Positions 45,821-55,600 of a DNA stretch of 58,480 nucleotides are shown piece by piece (position 1 is the stretch's first letter; each line of letters begins with the position of its first letter). The DNA is taken from contig NC_049986.1 of the NCBI RefSeq assembly GCF_000003815.2, positions 4,135,855 through 4,194,334 of the forward strand. Reading direction: 5' to 3'. Origin of the DNA: Branchiostoma floridae. Taxonomy: Eukaryota > Chordata > Leptocardii > Amphioxiformes > Branchiostomatidae. The translations under genes and the position numbers were made by a program. The notes under the pieces were generated by a model. The model searched no databases. It was given only the letters and a program-made list of their open reading frames with translations, and was not told the DNA's origin.

Positions 45821-47518
45821 TCATCCCTTCAATATAGTAACACAAGCGTGTTCAGCCAGACCCTTGGGCATGTTTCCAACCTGCTTGAGTGACTTGTCTT
45901 TTTGATTAAGCTGCCAAACCTTTGATGTAACAGTTCCATTGTTATCAGTGTCCATGCCTCCATAGATGTAAATCTGCCCACCCAACACAGTCATACCACA
46001 TTGGCGTCCAGTGCAAGTGTTGGCTACTACAGTCCACATGTCTTCCTCCGGCCTGTAACACAGCACCTTTGTGGGAATCCCAGCAACATAGATGCTACCA
46101 TTGAGAACTGAAGCAGTAATGGAACTGGCCTTCTCAGGCATATCCCTTACTGAATGCCACTGGGAGTTACTGAAGCGGAACACAGTAGAAGTTGAACTCC
46201 AAATGTACCCAGCAACTCGCCCACCTATCGCATATATGCTGCCATCTAACACCGCGACTGCATGACAGTACCTTGGCTGTGGCAGTGGAACACCTTCAGT
46301 CCACTTGTTTAGGCTCTGGTCATAGATATCCACACCTGCTTGTGTACCTCGACGTAAACTTCTGCCACCAATTGCGTACACTTTACCTTGCAGTACTGCC
46401 AGCTTGTGATAGAACCTATCTGTGCGCATCGGAGCAAGTTTAGACCAGGAGTCAAGTCTTGAGTGATACAGCCAAACGTCCTTGGAAGAAGCCCCACCAC
46501 ACACCATAATGTCACTTGTACCCAAAACAGCCACAGCAAATCCATCGTCAGAACTAGTCTTCATTGTTGTCATAGAAACCCAACTTGTGCTTGATGGTGC
46601 AGAGGAGTGTGTCGTCATCATGGAGTCGGTGAAAACAAAATCTTCTTCTGACATCTCACACCCTCCAATGACCATCACTGCCTCCCTCAGACCACTGACA
46701 CGGCGGGGACGGGTGCGGGGTGACTGGACCTCCCCTGGGAATGCCTGATACTTTAGAGCTTCTGACACAATATCCGGGCAGCACATGCGCAGGGTCTTGT
46801 CAGTCTCCACCTTCTCTAGGAAGTACATTTTGTCCATGAAGGGGAATCTGACCAGCTCCATCAGCTCTCTCATCTCCTTCTTCCTCTTCTTGGTGTCATG
46901 GTTGATCCATGTCATCACTGCTGTGTACAAAGTTTCTTCGGGTGCATTGAGGTCATCTGATGAGATGAGCTTGGTGAGCTGTCCCTTTGTCAAGTCAAGG
47001 AACTCTGGTGTTTTGCTGACTCCAGTAAACTCCTTCATGGCAAACGACATCGCATCTGCTTCCAGGATGGGGTCAATCATGCCACCCAAGTTTACCATCT
47101 TCAGGCAGTTCTTGACACACAGAATCTCTGATAGGAACTTTGTGCATGCATCCTTGACTGGTAGAATCTGGAAGAAGTTGGCTGCTTCCATTAGTTCTAC
47201 AGCATTGTCTTCAGTGATCGTCACCCTCGACGTGTAGGCATAGTCAACAAGAAGTTGAAAAGCATTGGCGCTCTGTTCTTCGATGGTCACCTTATGCTCC
47301 TTGCTCTCGAGGTGTGCATTGCAGAACATTGCGCGAAAATATCCGCTGCAAGCAGCAAGTACGTTTCTATGGCAGGGGATTTCTCTCCCGGAGACACACA
47401 GGATGACGTCCACCAACATGTTCTCTGATCGCAGTTCCTGCAAACCCTGCAAGAGGGCGCTCGAGTGCATGTCATGACAGAAGTCAAACGATGTCTGTGA
47501 CCTCTGTGCTGATGCCAT
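45821..47518 (-). CDS. BTB-BACK-kelch (Kelch-like) protein
   Basis: Probable substrate adaptor of a Cullin-3 ubiquitin ligase: BTB for Cul3 and dimerisation, BACK linker, kelch propeller for substrate. 565 aa in one coding exon. BTB about 23-132 (MLVDVIL, IPCHRNVLAACSGYFRAMF), BACK about 135-240 (LYTAVMTWINHD), kelch repeats about 280-565 with YAIGGR twice, YIYGGM and the aromatic W anchors. The first blade (VMVIGGC) is followed by a less regular Ser/Thr-rich stretch. The ATG before ASAQRSQTS was chosen because an acceptor (gtgttgcag) sits 12 nt upstream, at 47,530. The BTB resembles KLHL24/35-type proteins, but KLHL families expanded in several lineages, so I give no symbol. Confidence 0.93.
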   Translation of the reverse strand: MASAQRSQTSFDFCHDMHSSALLQGLQELRSENMLVDVILCVSGREIPCHRNVLAACSGYFRAMFCNAHLESKEHKVTIEEQSANAFQLLVDYAYTSRVTITEDNAVELMEAANFFQILPVKDACTKFLSEILCVKNCLKMVNLGGMIDPILEADAMSFAMKEFTGVSKTPEFLDLTKGQLTKLISSDDLNAPEETLYTAVMTWINHDTKKRKKEMRELMELVRFPFMDKMYFLEKVETDKTLRMCCPDIVSEALKYQAFPGEVQSPRTRPRRVSGLREAVMVIGGCEMSEEDFVFTDSMMTTHSSAPSSTSWVSMTTMKTSSDDGFAVAVLGTSDIMVCGGASSKDVWLYHSRLDSWSKLAPMRTDRFYHKLAVLQGKVYAIGGRSLRRGTQAGVDIYDQSLNKWTEGVPLPQPRYCHAVAVLDGSIYAIGGRVAGYIWSSTSTVFRFSNSQWHSVRDMPEKASSITASVLNGSIYVAGIPTKVLCYRPEEDMWTVVANTCTGRQCGMTVLGGQIYIYGGMDTDNNGTVTSKVWQLNQKDKSLKQVGNMPKGLAEHACVTILKG

Positions 47519-47801
47519 TGTAGCCCAATCCTGCAACACAACACAAGCTCATAAACTTAGCTGCATTTCTTGTAGGCAATCCCTACTTAGATAGATCAAT
47601 GTAAGTGCATAACAAGATTAACAGAGATGCCACTGACCTTAACTCCTTCACGAAGCTCAGAAACACACACGCACGGACGCATGCACACACCCACATAAAC
47701 ATATCCCTCTCACACACACATGCGCAAACATACACATACATGTACACACACATACATACATGCACATGTACATTCACATCGTAACCTGACTACACATGTA
47801 T

Positions 47802-48199
47802 CAGGGTTCTCCCTAGAATTTTTTAGTATAGTGGAGGGGCTGGCAAAAATTACCTGAACCAACGCGCTGCGCTTTCATGAAAATTGGGTCATTTTGCAAC
47901 GACAGAGGGTGTCAAATACTACAAGAATATTATGTATTATAGTGATTCCTTTGTTGTGAAGTGGCAAAACGGCTATTGTTTTGACCATTGCCCATTCACA
48001 AGTTTTTTCAGACAATGCAGACTGGAAAAAATGATGCCACTTGGCACAAAATGTGTGAATTTTCATTAATCATTAATCTTAGCAAAACTAACCAAGAAAA
48101 TAGGGAAGAAACACACTAAATTTCAAAAGTAGTATAGTGGAGCTGGGCTAGGAGTATAGTGGAGGGCCTCCCTTATTCCATCCTCTGGGGAGGACCCTG
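47802..48199. mobile_element. hAT-like MITE in KLHL 5' UTR intron
   Basis: Ends CAGGGTTCTCCC and GGGGAGGACCCTG form an imperfect inverted repeat. The phrase AGTATAGTGGAGG occurs near both ends in direct orientation. No clear 8-bp duplication. Non-coding. Confidence 0.65.
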
Positions 48200-48560
48200 C
48201 GTATAATCACAAACTAATAGACTGAACCGCCCGTATCCGTTATGAAATCATCAGATCAACAACAAAATCTAGCATCAAGTGAATAAGACACAACATCAAC
48301 AAGTTTAGACAAGAAAGCATCAGTTCTAATCTTGGTCTTTTCTCAACCACGATTAATACGTGCAATAAAGCATGCAACCGAAGACACACTGCTCAAAGTT
48401 ACTCATAGACCAGCCCTTTGTAATAGTAGCATCGGCTAGTTACTTCAGCCAACTAAAGGAGTTAATAATAAACTTCAGCCAAACGAATAAAGAATAAATA
48501 ACAGAAAATTCCGACTAAACCCATCAAAGATTAGCGTCGAACGAATTGCCAACAAATTAA

Positions 48561-50204
48561 GGGACTTGACGATATTTATGGGGGATAGGGGCTTTGAAAC
48601 TTTTTTGGCCTGGGGGGAGGGCCATCGAAAAATTTTTTGAGCCGGGGGGAGGGCCATTGAAAAAAAAATGCCTTAGGGGCCTTAATAAATACAAGGAAAT
48701 GTGCCCCTGAAAATAAGTGAAATGCAGGAAATGAAGTTTCAGATGGTCATGATTTCGATTTTTCTCTGGACGTCCCTTGCGATGGCTTGCGATGACCAGG
48801 ACGTTCCGGCGCTCGTCGCCATCAAAAATCAGACAGAAATTTCATTACATTTACCACGGTCTACCAGCAAAGTTTATCCCTCAAAATGTAGAAAATCGTG
48901 TTTCAGAGGGTCCAAATGTCAACATTTCTCCAGACATACCTTGCGACGGCTCGTGCCTTGGGCGCTCGAAATTATGAAAATACGTTGGGGCCGTCGTCGC
49001 CTTCAATAATAAGCTAAAACCATGTGAAGTTCTACTAGAAAGGCTATTAAACTTAGCTTAGTCTGCCAGCAACTTTTGCCCGTCAAAATTTAGGAAAGAT
49101 CGTTTCTGATAGTCAAGATTTCAAAATTTTCCCGGGGGAGCATGCCTCCGGACCCCCAAGGATTACGTCAATATACTAGTAGTTCGCCCTCCCCATACGA
49201 ATTTTGCTGCAGCCGCCTCTCGTGTTATTCCATGTTTGCACAAAGTTTACGAAGACTAACGTTTATAGAAACTAAAATTGGTATCAATATCAATCCTTCG
49301 TGGGTGGCTTTCTGTAAACGGAATGGTTCACGGACGGCAACGGGATATTATAAAAGACATTACGACGTTGATTTCTTTCGTGACAGCGGGCTCTCTGCTG
49401 CATGTGACGTAAGGCCACAGCAAGTAAATTTTATGGATGACATCAGCGCGCATTAATTTTCGCCTGATTTCAGAAAAAAAAAAACAAGAATTGTTTTCCT
49501 TCTGCAGGGATGGTCAACATGGCGATGCTGCTGCTTACTTGCCTTTAAGTCGAGTCCATCCGGTCATAATGACGATAAAGTACCAAAATGAGCAAATATG
49601 TTGTATTGTAGCCTAATAATAAATTGTGCTTGTAGAAGTGACACTTGTGAGGTACCCAGGGCTGTAGTTGTAGAAATGAAACGTAGGTACGATCTAGACA
49701 CGGTTTTTCCCGATATCGGCGAGCCGACAGCCTCTCGCCGACAGCTTCCCCGGACGGCCGGCCGTCGGTCTGGCGGAAAGTTTTAAAGCGCTCAGTTTCG
49801 AGATCTTGCGTAACGTTCCAAGTAATTCTTTTTTCACGTAGGTCGGAGAAGTGATATCAGACAAGGTAAGTCTTATAACCGCTGCAGTGCGAGTGTAACA
49901 ACATCAAGTGCTACATGTTTGTATACATGTCATCAAAATGAAAAGTCGGCTGTTGTAAAACTTTGTGAGAGTTATGCCCCAGCAGGACTCCAACGTGCGT
50001 AATTTGTTGACGCTCAAACAACACTACCGCTATTATTATTGCTAAAATTATATTATTTGATGACACACAGTGTGTGTACTGGAAAAGGTAGGGGGGAAGG
50101 CCACAGAAAAATTTTTGAGAGCCGGGGGAGGGCCATAGAAATTTTTTTTATAATGCCAGACCCATTTTGCACTACCCCCCCCCCCGTAAATATCGTCAAG
50201 TCCC
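48561..50204. mobile_element. PIF/Harbinger-like non-autonomous element (1,644 bp)
   Basis: About 24-bp terminal inverted repeats with one mismatch: left GGGACTTGACGATATTTATG, right CGTAAATATCGTCAAGTCCC. The 3-bp duplication TAA is present on both sides (48,558-48,560 and 50,205-50,207), as expected for PIF/Harbinger. Subterminal GAGCC-GGGGGAGGGCCAT-GAAA units occur twice near each end, in the same orientation. No transposase or Myb-like frame was found. The interior is a patchwork: degraded repeats with a GGGGGAGCATGCCTCCGGAC motif, then a GC-rich stretch at 49,640-49,790 and splice-like signals. Confidence 0.8.
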
Positions 50205-50207
50205 TAA

Positions 50208-51266
50208 GGAAATGGTTCAATTAATAACGACAAGAACGTCTTAGTTTGGCCATCCACACGTCCAAACATGTTTGCCCAAACCCGTAGCGTTGCAATCAGC
50301 GATACAACGACGGGAGACAGAGGAAGAGAGAGAAAATTTGGAGGATAGTGGAGACATTCTAACATTCATCAGGGAATCATCAGGATACAGGATGCATGGC
50401 GGTAGGTACAATGGTAAGGTGCGAAAGTACTGAGGTATGGCGCTAAAAGGAAACACAATCAAAGTCAGTGCAGTAACATAACATAACAAAACCCTATCCA
50501 GACATATCGGCAACAGCAAACAAAACAACGCTTTTCAAATGATAATATTTGGCGTCGGAAGGAGAGTAGCTCGGCTGGCAGGAGAGTGCTAAAACATGGA
50601 AATTTGGCGGTGACGGCCGACAATGGAGTTACCAGGTACTAAAGGATAAAGGGAGTGATTACAAAACAAATGCTTTGAACGCAGAGAAATTTACATATGC
50701 GAAGTACAATGTCAGTCGCCGAGTAAAAGGCCCCACAAAAGTGCGAAGGATTTAACTTGACGGGGAGTCGTAGTAGTTGAAATTACAACTGGCGCCACGC
50801 TATCGAAAAAAACTGAAAAATACTATGAGGGACAGGCGAAAAAAAACTTCTTGGGCAATTTATAAAATAGTGCAGCCAAGTAGGTATGGCACTACGAGTT
50901 CAACAATATAATTAGGGAAGCAAAAATCCAAACGGGTAGAATTATTCGACGCCAATCGGGTTAATCTGTGAATTATGACCGAGATGAGGGACTATAGCAC
51001 AACAAATCAATATTATACACGGACAGCAAGTTCGCAACGCACAGGAACAAAGGAAAATGTTACTGCGTGTCACATTGGCGAAAACGAAAACACGGCGTAT
51101 TCTTTAGAATCACTGTACGAAGTTTACAAAAATCGAGTCGTAGTATCTGGATCCGAGCAAATCTGTGCCCACTCGTGGAAATCATAAATGATCCAGTGGC
51201 AGGATTTGGGCACTTATACGAAAGATGTACGTCAATATGACACAACATAAGATATACTAGGAGTAC
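50208..51266. other. KLHL 5' UTR intron, proximal part
   Basis: No gene or transposon end recognised. Short frames on both strands lack domains. Confidence 0.45.
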
Positions 51267-51368
51267 CTGTACAGAAGTTGCTGGCTGGGTGACGCTAAAC
51301 TAAACCGGTGATGAAACTGACGGGCGGACGGAAGGAAGATGCGCTCTGTGTCTCTTTGAACCTGACCT
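51267..51368 (-). other. Inferred 5' UTR exon of the KLHL gene
   Basis: Downstream of a TATA box on the minus strand, sequence without ATG runs to CTTCTGTACAG/gtactc, a usable donor at 51,267/51,266. The next minus-strand gene is the KLHL coding exon, whose acceptor at 47,530 needs an upstream exon; the intron would be 3.7 kb. The start is an estimate, 25-30 bp below the TATA box. Confidence 0.5.
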
Positions 51369-51390
51369 CTGATCTTACGCGTACCGCGTC

Positions 51391-51484
51391 TTATATAAAA
51401 TGTATTTGCGTCAACTGGAGGCGGGGTTAAGCGAGCGCGGCGGGGCGCGGCCAAGTGACGTCAGGACGCACACGGGGTCACGTG
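51391..51484 (-). promoter_or_regulatory. Minus-strand promoter: TATA, GC boxes, CRE, E-box
   Basis: Reading on the minus strand, a CACGTG E-box preceded by an extended TCAC context (51,476-51,484), a perfect palindromic CRE TGACGTCA (51,456-51,463), GC-box-like CCCCGCC motifs (about 51,419-51,450) and a TATA element TTTTATATAA (51,391-51,400) follow in the usual order and spacing in a CpG-rich block. It most likely drives the KLHL gene. A contribution to divergent WDR38, 1.2 kb away, is possible. Confidence 0.55.
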
Positions 51485-51524
51485 CTCTTACCATGTGACC
51501 CTGGGCCGTCCAACGTAATAATGT

Positions 51525-52250
51525 AATAAACTTTATTGCAAGTTCATGCCCGAGGGCTAATTGCAGACAAAGTAAAGTAGTGGAATACATAAATGTATAC
51601 TTCACAGAGAAGGAAATGGGAAATATAGATAAATCAAAAGAGAAATAATGTCTAATCTAGATCTATTTCTACTTAAGCTATTTGATCATGGGGTTGACTA
51701 TTTTTCTGTAACATATGCAGTAGGAGATGATTTGTCCATCATTTTTATATCTGATAAAGGGGTTGGACGACTTAAGCAAGAAGATTATTTTTTGTTGGTC
51801 GGTATTGAAGATGAGAAAAGCTTGGGAAAGATTTGTAGACTTTAGGGAAAAGTTTGCTTCTTTTGGAATTGTAATGTGAACATTGACAAATGAAATGTAG
51901 TTCATCTTCCACTGCTTTCCCTGAACAGCATTTACATGTTCTCTCGTCAACGGACAGTTTTTTGTACCTGCCCCTCTCTATTTCTAATGAATGAGCACTT
52001 ATCCTCATTTTACATAAAGCGGATCTTAGCTCATAATTTGTGTGGTACAGTACAGTATGAGACTTGCTACATAGTTTCCGGGAACGAAAAGTATGATATA
52101 GAGCATCTTCTCGAGTCCTTTTTTCAACCTCCTTGCTATGATGCTGTACACAAACAGGCGCACAAAAATACAAAGCTCGCTGCAGTACCGTAAGAAAAAC
52201 GCCAGGTAAACCGGTTATTTTCGACCTTGACTTACCTTTCCACAACCGCT
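51525..52250 (-). mobile_element. LINE 3' fragment (about 150 codons plus 3' UTR)
   Basis: A minus-strand frame of about 157 codons ends at 51,772 and carries CKMRISAHSLEIERGRY, RTCKCCSGKAVEDELHFIC and CSHYNSKRSKLF, the zinc-knuckle-like tail of a LINE reverse transcriptase polyprotein. The 3' UTR (to about 51,525) contains CTGCAATTAGCCCTCGG and ends GCAATAAAG. Same family as the 935-1,290 copy. It inserted just upstream of the TATA/CRE promoter block. Confidence 0.82.
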
Positions 52251-52698
52251 ACACAACTACCAAATATCACCATCTACAATTTCTCCAGTTATATGCTGTT
52301 GACCTACAGACAGACCCAGAACATAGTCAAGCTATTGTTTGGGGGTGATCAACTAATATTATTCATGCAAATAATGACCTTATTTGCATAATTCGTGATG
52401 AACAAACATTTGCGAAGGTATGGGGTCATGGAACTCTGTTTGAAAATGTAGCCATCTTGTCTTTTTTTCGCCCTATCTCACTATTTTTGCAGTCTGCAGT
52501 GGATGCCATCCATAAAATTTAATTGTTGTGGCCCCAAGAACAGTACAATGTACTAGTAACGTTACCCAGTGCCTGCACTTTGTAAATCAACCGCTAGATG
52601 CCGTAACTGCACCGACTGCACCAACTTTTATTTTCACCCCTCAGGCATGCAACAAGTCCCGTCTGTTGTGAAATTGTGACATAATTTGTCCCGTTACC
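52251..52698. promoter_or_regulatory. WDR38 upstream region
   Basis: 450 bp between the LINE fragment and the WDR38 ATG. It includes a family A type end (CATCCATAAAATTTAATTG, finishing GGCC at 52,533). No TATA box was recognised, and the transcription start cannot be fixed. Confidence 0.35.
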
Positions 52699-55600
52699 AT
52701 GTTTGACGACGAAAACTATTCCCATGTCAACCTGAAGGAGTTCTCGGGCCACAAAGATGAGGTGAGTGCGCGATATCGCGGCTAGGTTTGTGGTGAGAAC
52801 GTTGACGTTAGAAACTGTGGGACGTATCCATGGCCACGGGAAGTTTCGAGAGGGGAGGGGGGCGGATAAGAATATAGCCGCCAAAAATGTATTTTCAGTC
52901 GCTTGCCAATTGTTTGCAATCATCATACGGCGTGCTGTAGTGAATAGCTGCTAAGTTCTGACTATAAAAGAGGTTAAGAGAAGTCCTAAACATTTCTGTA
53001 GACGGTGTTTTCTATATCTTTTCAAGCGAATGAATTGGGTTTGTGGAAAGCTTGGGCCCAGCAGGGTGGCCTGCATGGTAGCCAGGCTACCTTTTATGGG
53101 CTCCAAGAGTATGCATTGACCCCAATGGAATTTTTTAAAGCTAAAAATTATGTGTTCTGTCTGTGTGTGTTTCCGTGATTTCCAATATACCATTATACAT
53201 GTTAGTTTTCCACACTTTTGGACATTATCATCATCATCATCGGTCAGCTGCGGGGCAGGCGACTGTAAGTTTCTTCCAAGACCTTTTGTTGGCAGCTAGA
53301 TGGCGAATCTGCTTTGCAGCGATCTGGTCTGATGGTCACAGTATTTGTACACATTTGCATAATATGTGACGTGACTTTTTTATTACTGTAACATTATTTT
53401 TACTTTTGACCTTTAGGTGAACTGTTGTGCCTTCTCGCCAGACTGGGAGATCATGGTGACAGGATGTGATGACTGTTTGGTGCGAGTCTGGAACACTGTC
53501 TCCACCAAGATGGTCTGTAAACTCAGGGGACACCAAGGTAGGCAGACAAAATGTACTGCAGCTACTTCAGCAGCCAATTATGAAGAAAATTCTAGTACTA
53601 CAGTTTTTTTAATCATCCAAGACGCGCGGCATTGCAACTTGGCTTAACATGTAGCGCTTCAGAAGTCAATCTAGGTCACCGGCCTGTTTACATTCAGGCG
53701 TAGGAATATCCCGGAAGTAAGGCGCGGACCAAAACACAATTTGCACCAAAAACACACCATTTCCTACGCTTTTCAGCCATGTAACCGTTTAATGTCATTT
53801 CGCAGGAAATAATGAGAAATCTCAACTCTAACATAGACCTTCTCTTTGGGTTCGGAAAGGAAGCCTTTCGTCACTTTTTTGTCGCGCACTACCTCGGACC
53901 CCTGTCGTGGAAGAACTGGGGTGTGCACCGTTAAAGGGACCCAGAGCGATTTTTTCAAATTTTCAAAGTCTTTTTCACACACGGCAACATTAAAAAATGC
54001 TATCTCTTTGCATATTGACCTTCATTGAGCAAAGATGAGATGCGGTTGGGTGATGAGATCTTATTGAAAATCTGAGCGCTGCCCGTGACACTGGGGCTGC
54101 CATTATTTCAAAATTTCGGAATGCACATGAACATGACCAATGAGTCCTGAACACTTCCGGAGATATCGGCACTTGTTCGAATCAGGTTCTGATTTGTAAA
54201 TGGGCGAATCAGATTCAATTCTCTCGGTGACCTCATGCGTTCAAAAATTACTGACAGAAAACCGTTAGTGGCTCTATCCTGTGCTGATTTATTGAGGGAC
54301 CCAAGAAATCAAAGGGTTCGTTTGCAGCATGTTTGTGCGTCCTTTTGAATGCCGAAAGTACGTCACTGCAGGAAAAGTTTTTTTTTTCCAAATCGAAAAA
54401 AATAGGGTTGGGAAATCCGAGAAACAATTATGCACAAATAAAATTGCTGTGGCCTAAGTACATAGTTTACATACATTACTGTTTTTAAATTTGTCTCCAC
54501 AGGTGCAGTGAAGAGTTGTGCCTTCTCAAACGACAGTAAGATGTTTGCCACGGCTTCCTATGATACCACGGTGCGGGTGTGGCAGACCAGGACAGGGGAC
54601 TGTATACATGTCCTACAAGGTCAGGTTCAGACCTACAGCTAAATACACACCGACTTAGAGTTAGAATTCTGAGCATTACTAGTAGTAAAATTAAAGCCAT
54701 CTAGGACTAAGGGCTTGCCTCAGAAATTTGAAGCAAGCAAAATCTGTTACCAGTAGTTGTATTCATCAACGTGCAAGCACGTCTAACCCCCACAGGATGG
54801 GGAATAACAGACATTAGACCGGGGAGTGAGTGAGTGAGTGAGTGAGTGAGTGAGTGAGTGAGTGAGTGTGTGATAACATAAATATGTGTGTGTGTGTGTG
54901 TGTGTGTGTGTTGGCGTGTGTGTGTGTGCGTGTTCATGTGCGTGTGCTGTCTGTATGCATGCGTATGTATGTCACTGTGTGTTTGTCCATCTATGCTTGT
55001 GTATTTGTGTGAGTCTGTATATATATATATATTATATGCATGTGTATGTGTGTGAGTCTGTATATATATATCATATGCAAATGTGTGTGTGTGTGTGTGT
55101 GTGTTACAGAGCCTCATTGGCATATAAGGCCTCAAGTTTCCTTGCTGTAGCAGGGTATTTTTTTATATGGAGGGGTTGCTACATTTTTAACTGTTTCCCC
55201 TTAACATGCTGGAGGTACCAGCTAAAACGGGCCTAGGGGACCCCCATTTTATGTCCCTTCTGTAAGATGGGTACAGACCCAACTGAGATGCCAGGTGCCC
55301 TGGATTTGAACTGGGCCAGTCTCCCAGTTAATTGGAACCAGGAGCTTTTATTATAACTGTGAGGCTGCTACTACTTGAGCTACAAGGACATCCACCCAAC
55401 CTAAGTCCTACAAGAATTGATATCAGATCATTTTGAACTGCATTGTTTTCCCCAGGTCATACCAAGAGTGTGGAGATGGTTGTCTTCTCTCCTGACTGTA
55501 CGAAACTGTGTTCTGGGTCATGGGACTGCAGCGCCATCATGTGGGATGTACAGGTATGACACCCAAATCTGCAGTAGTTGATCACAGGATACACACATTA

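Noticed and set aside
47519-47539. Start of the KLHL protein seven codons further upstream
   Set aside because: That start is not ATG, and it lies across the splice acceptor at 47,530/47,531.
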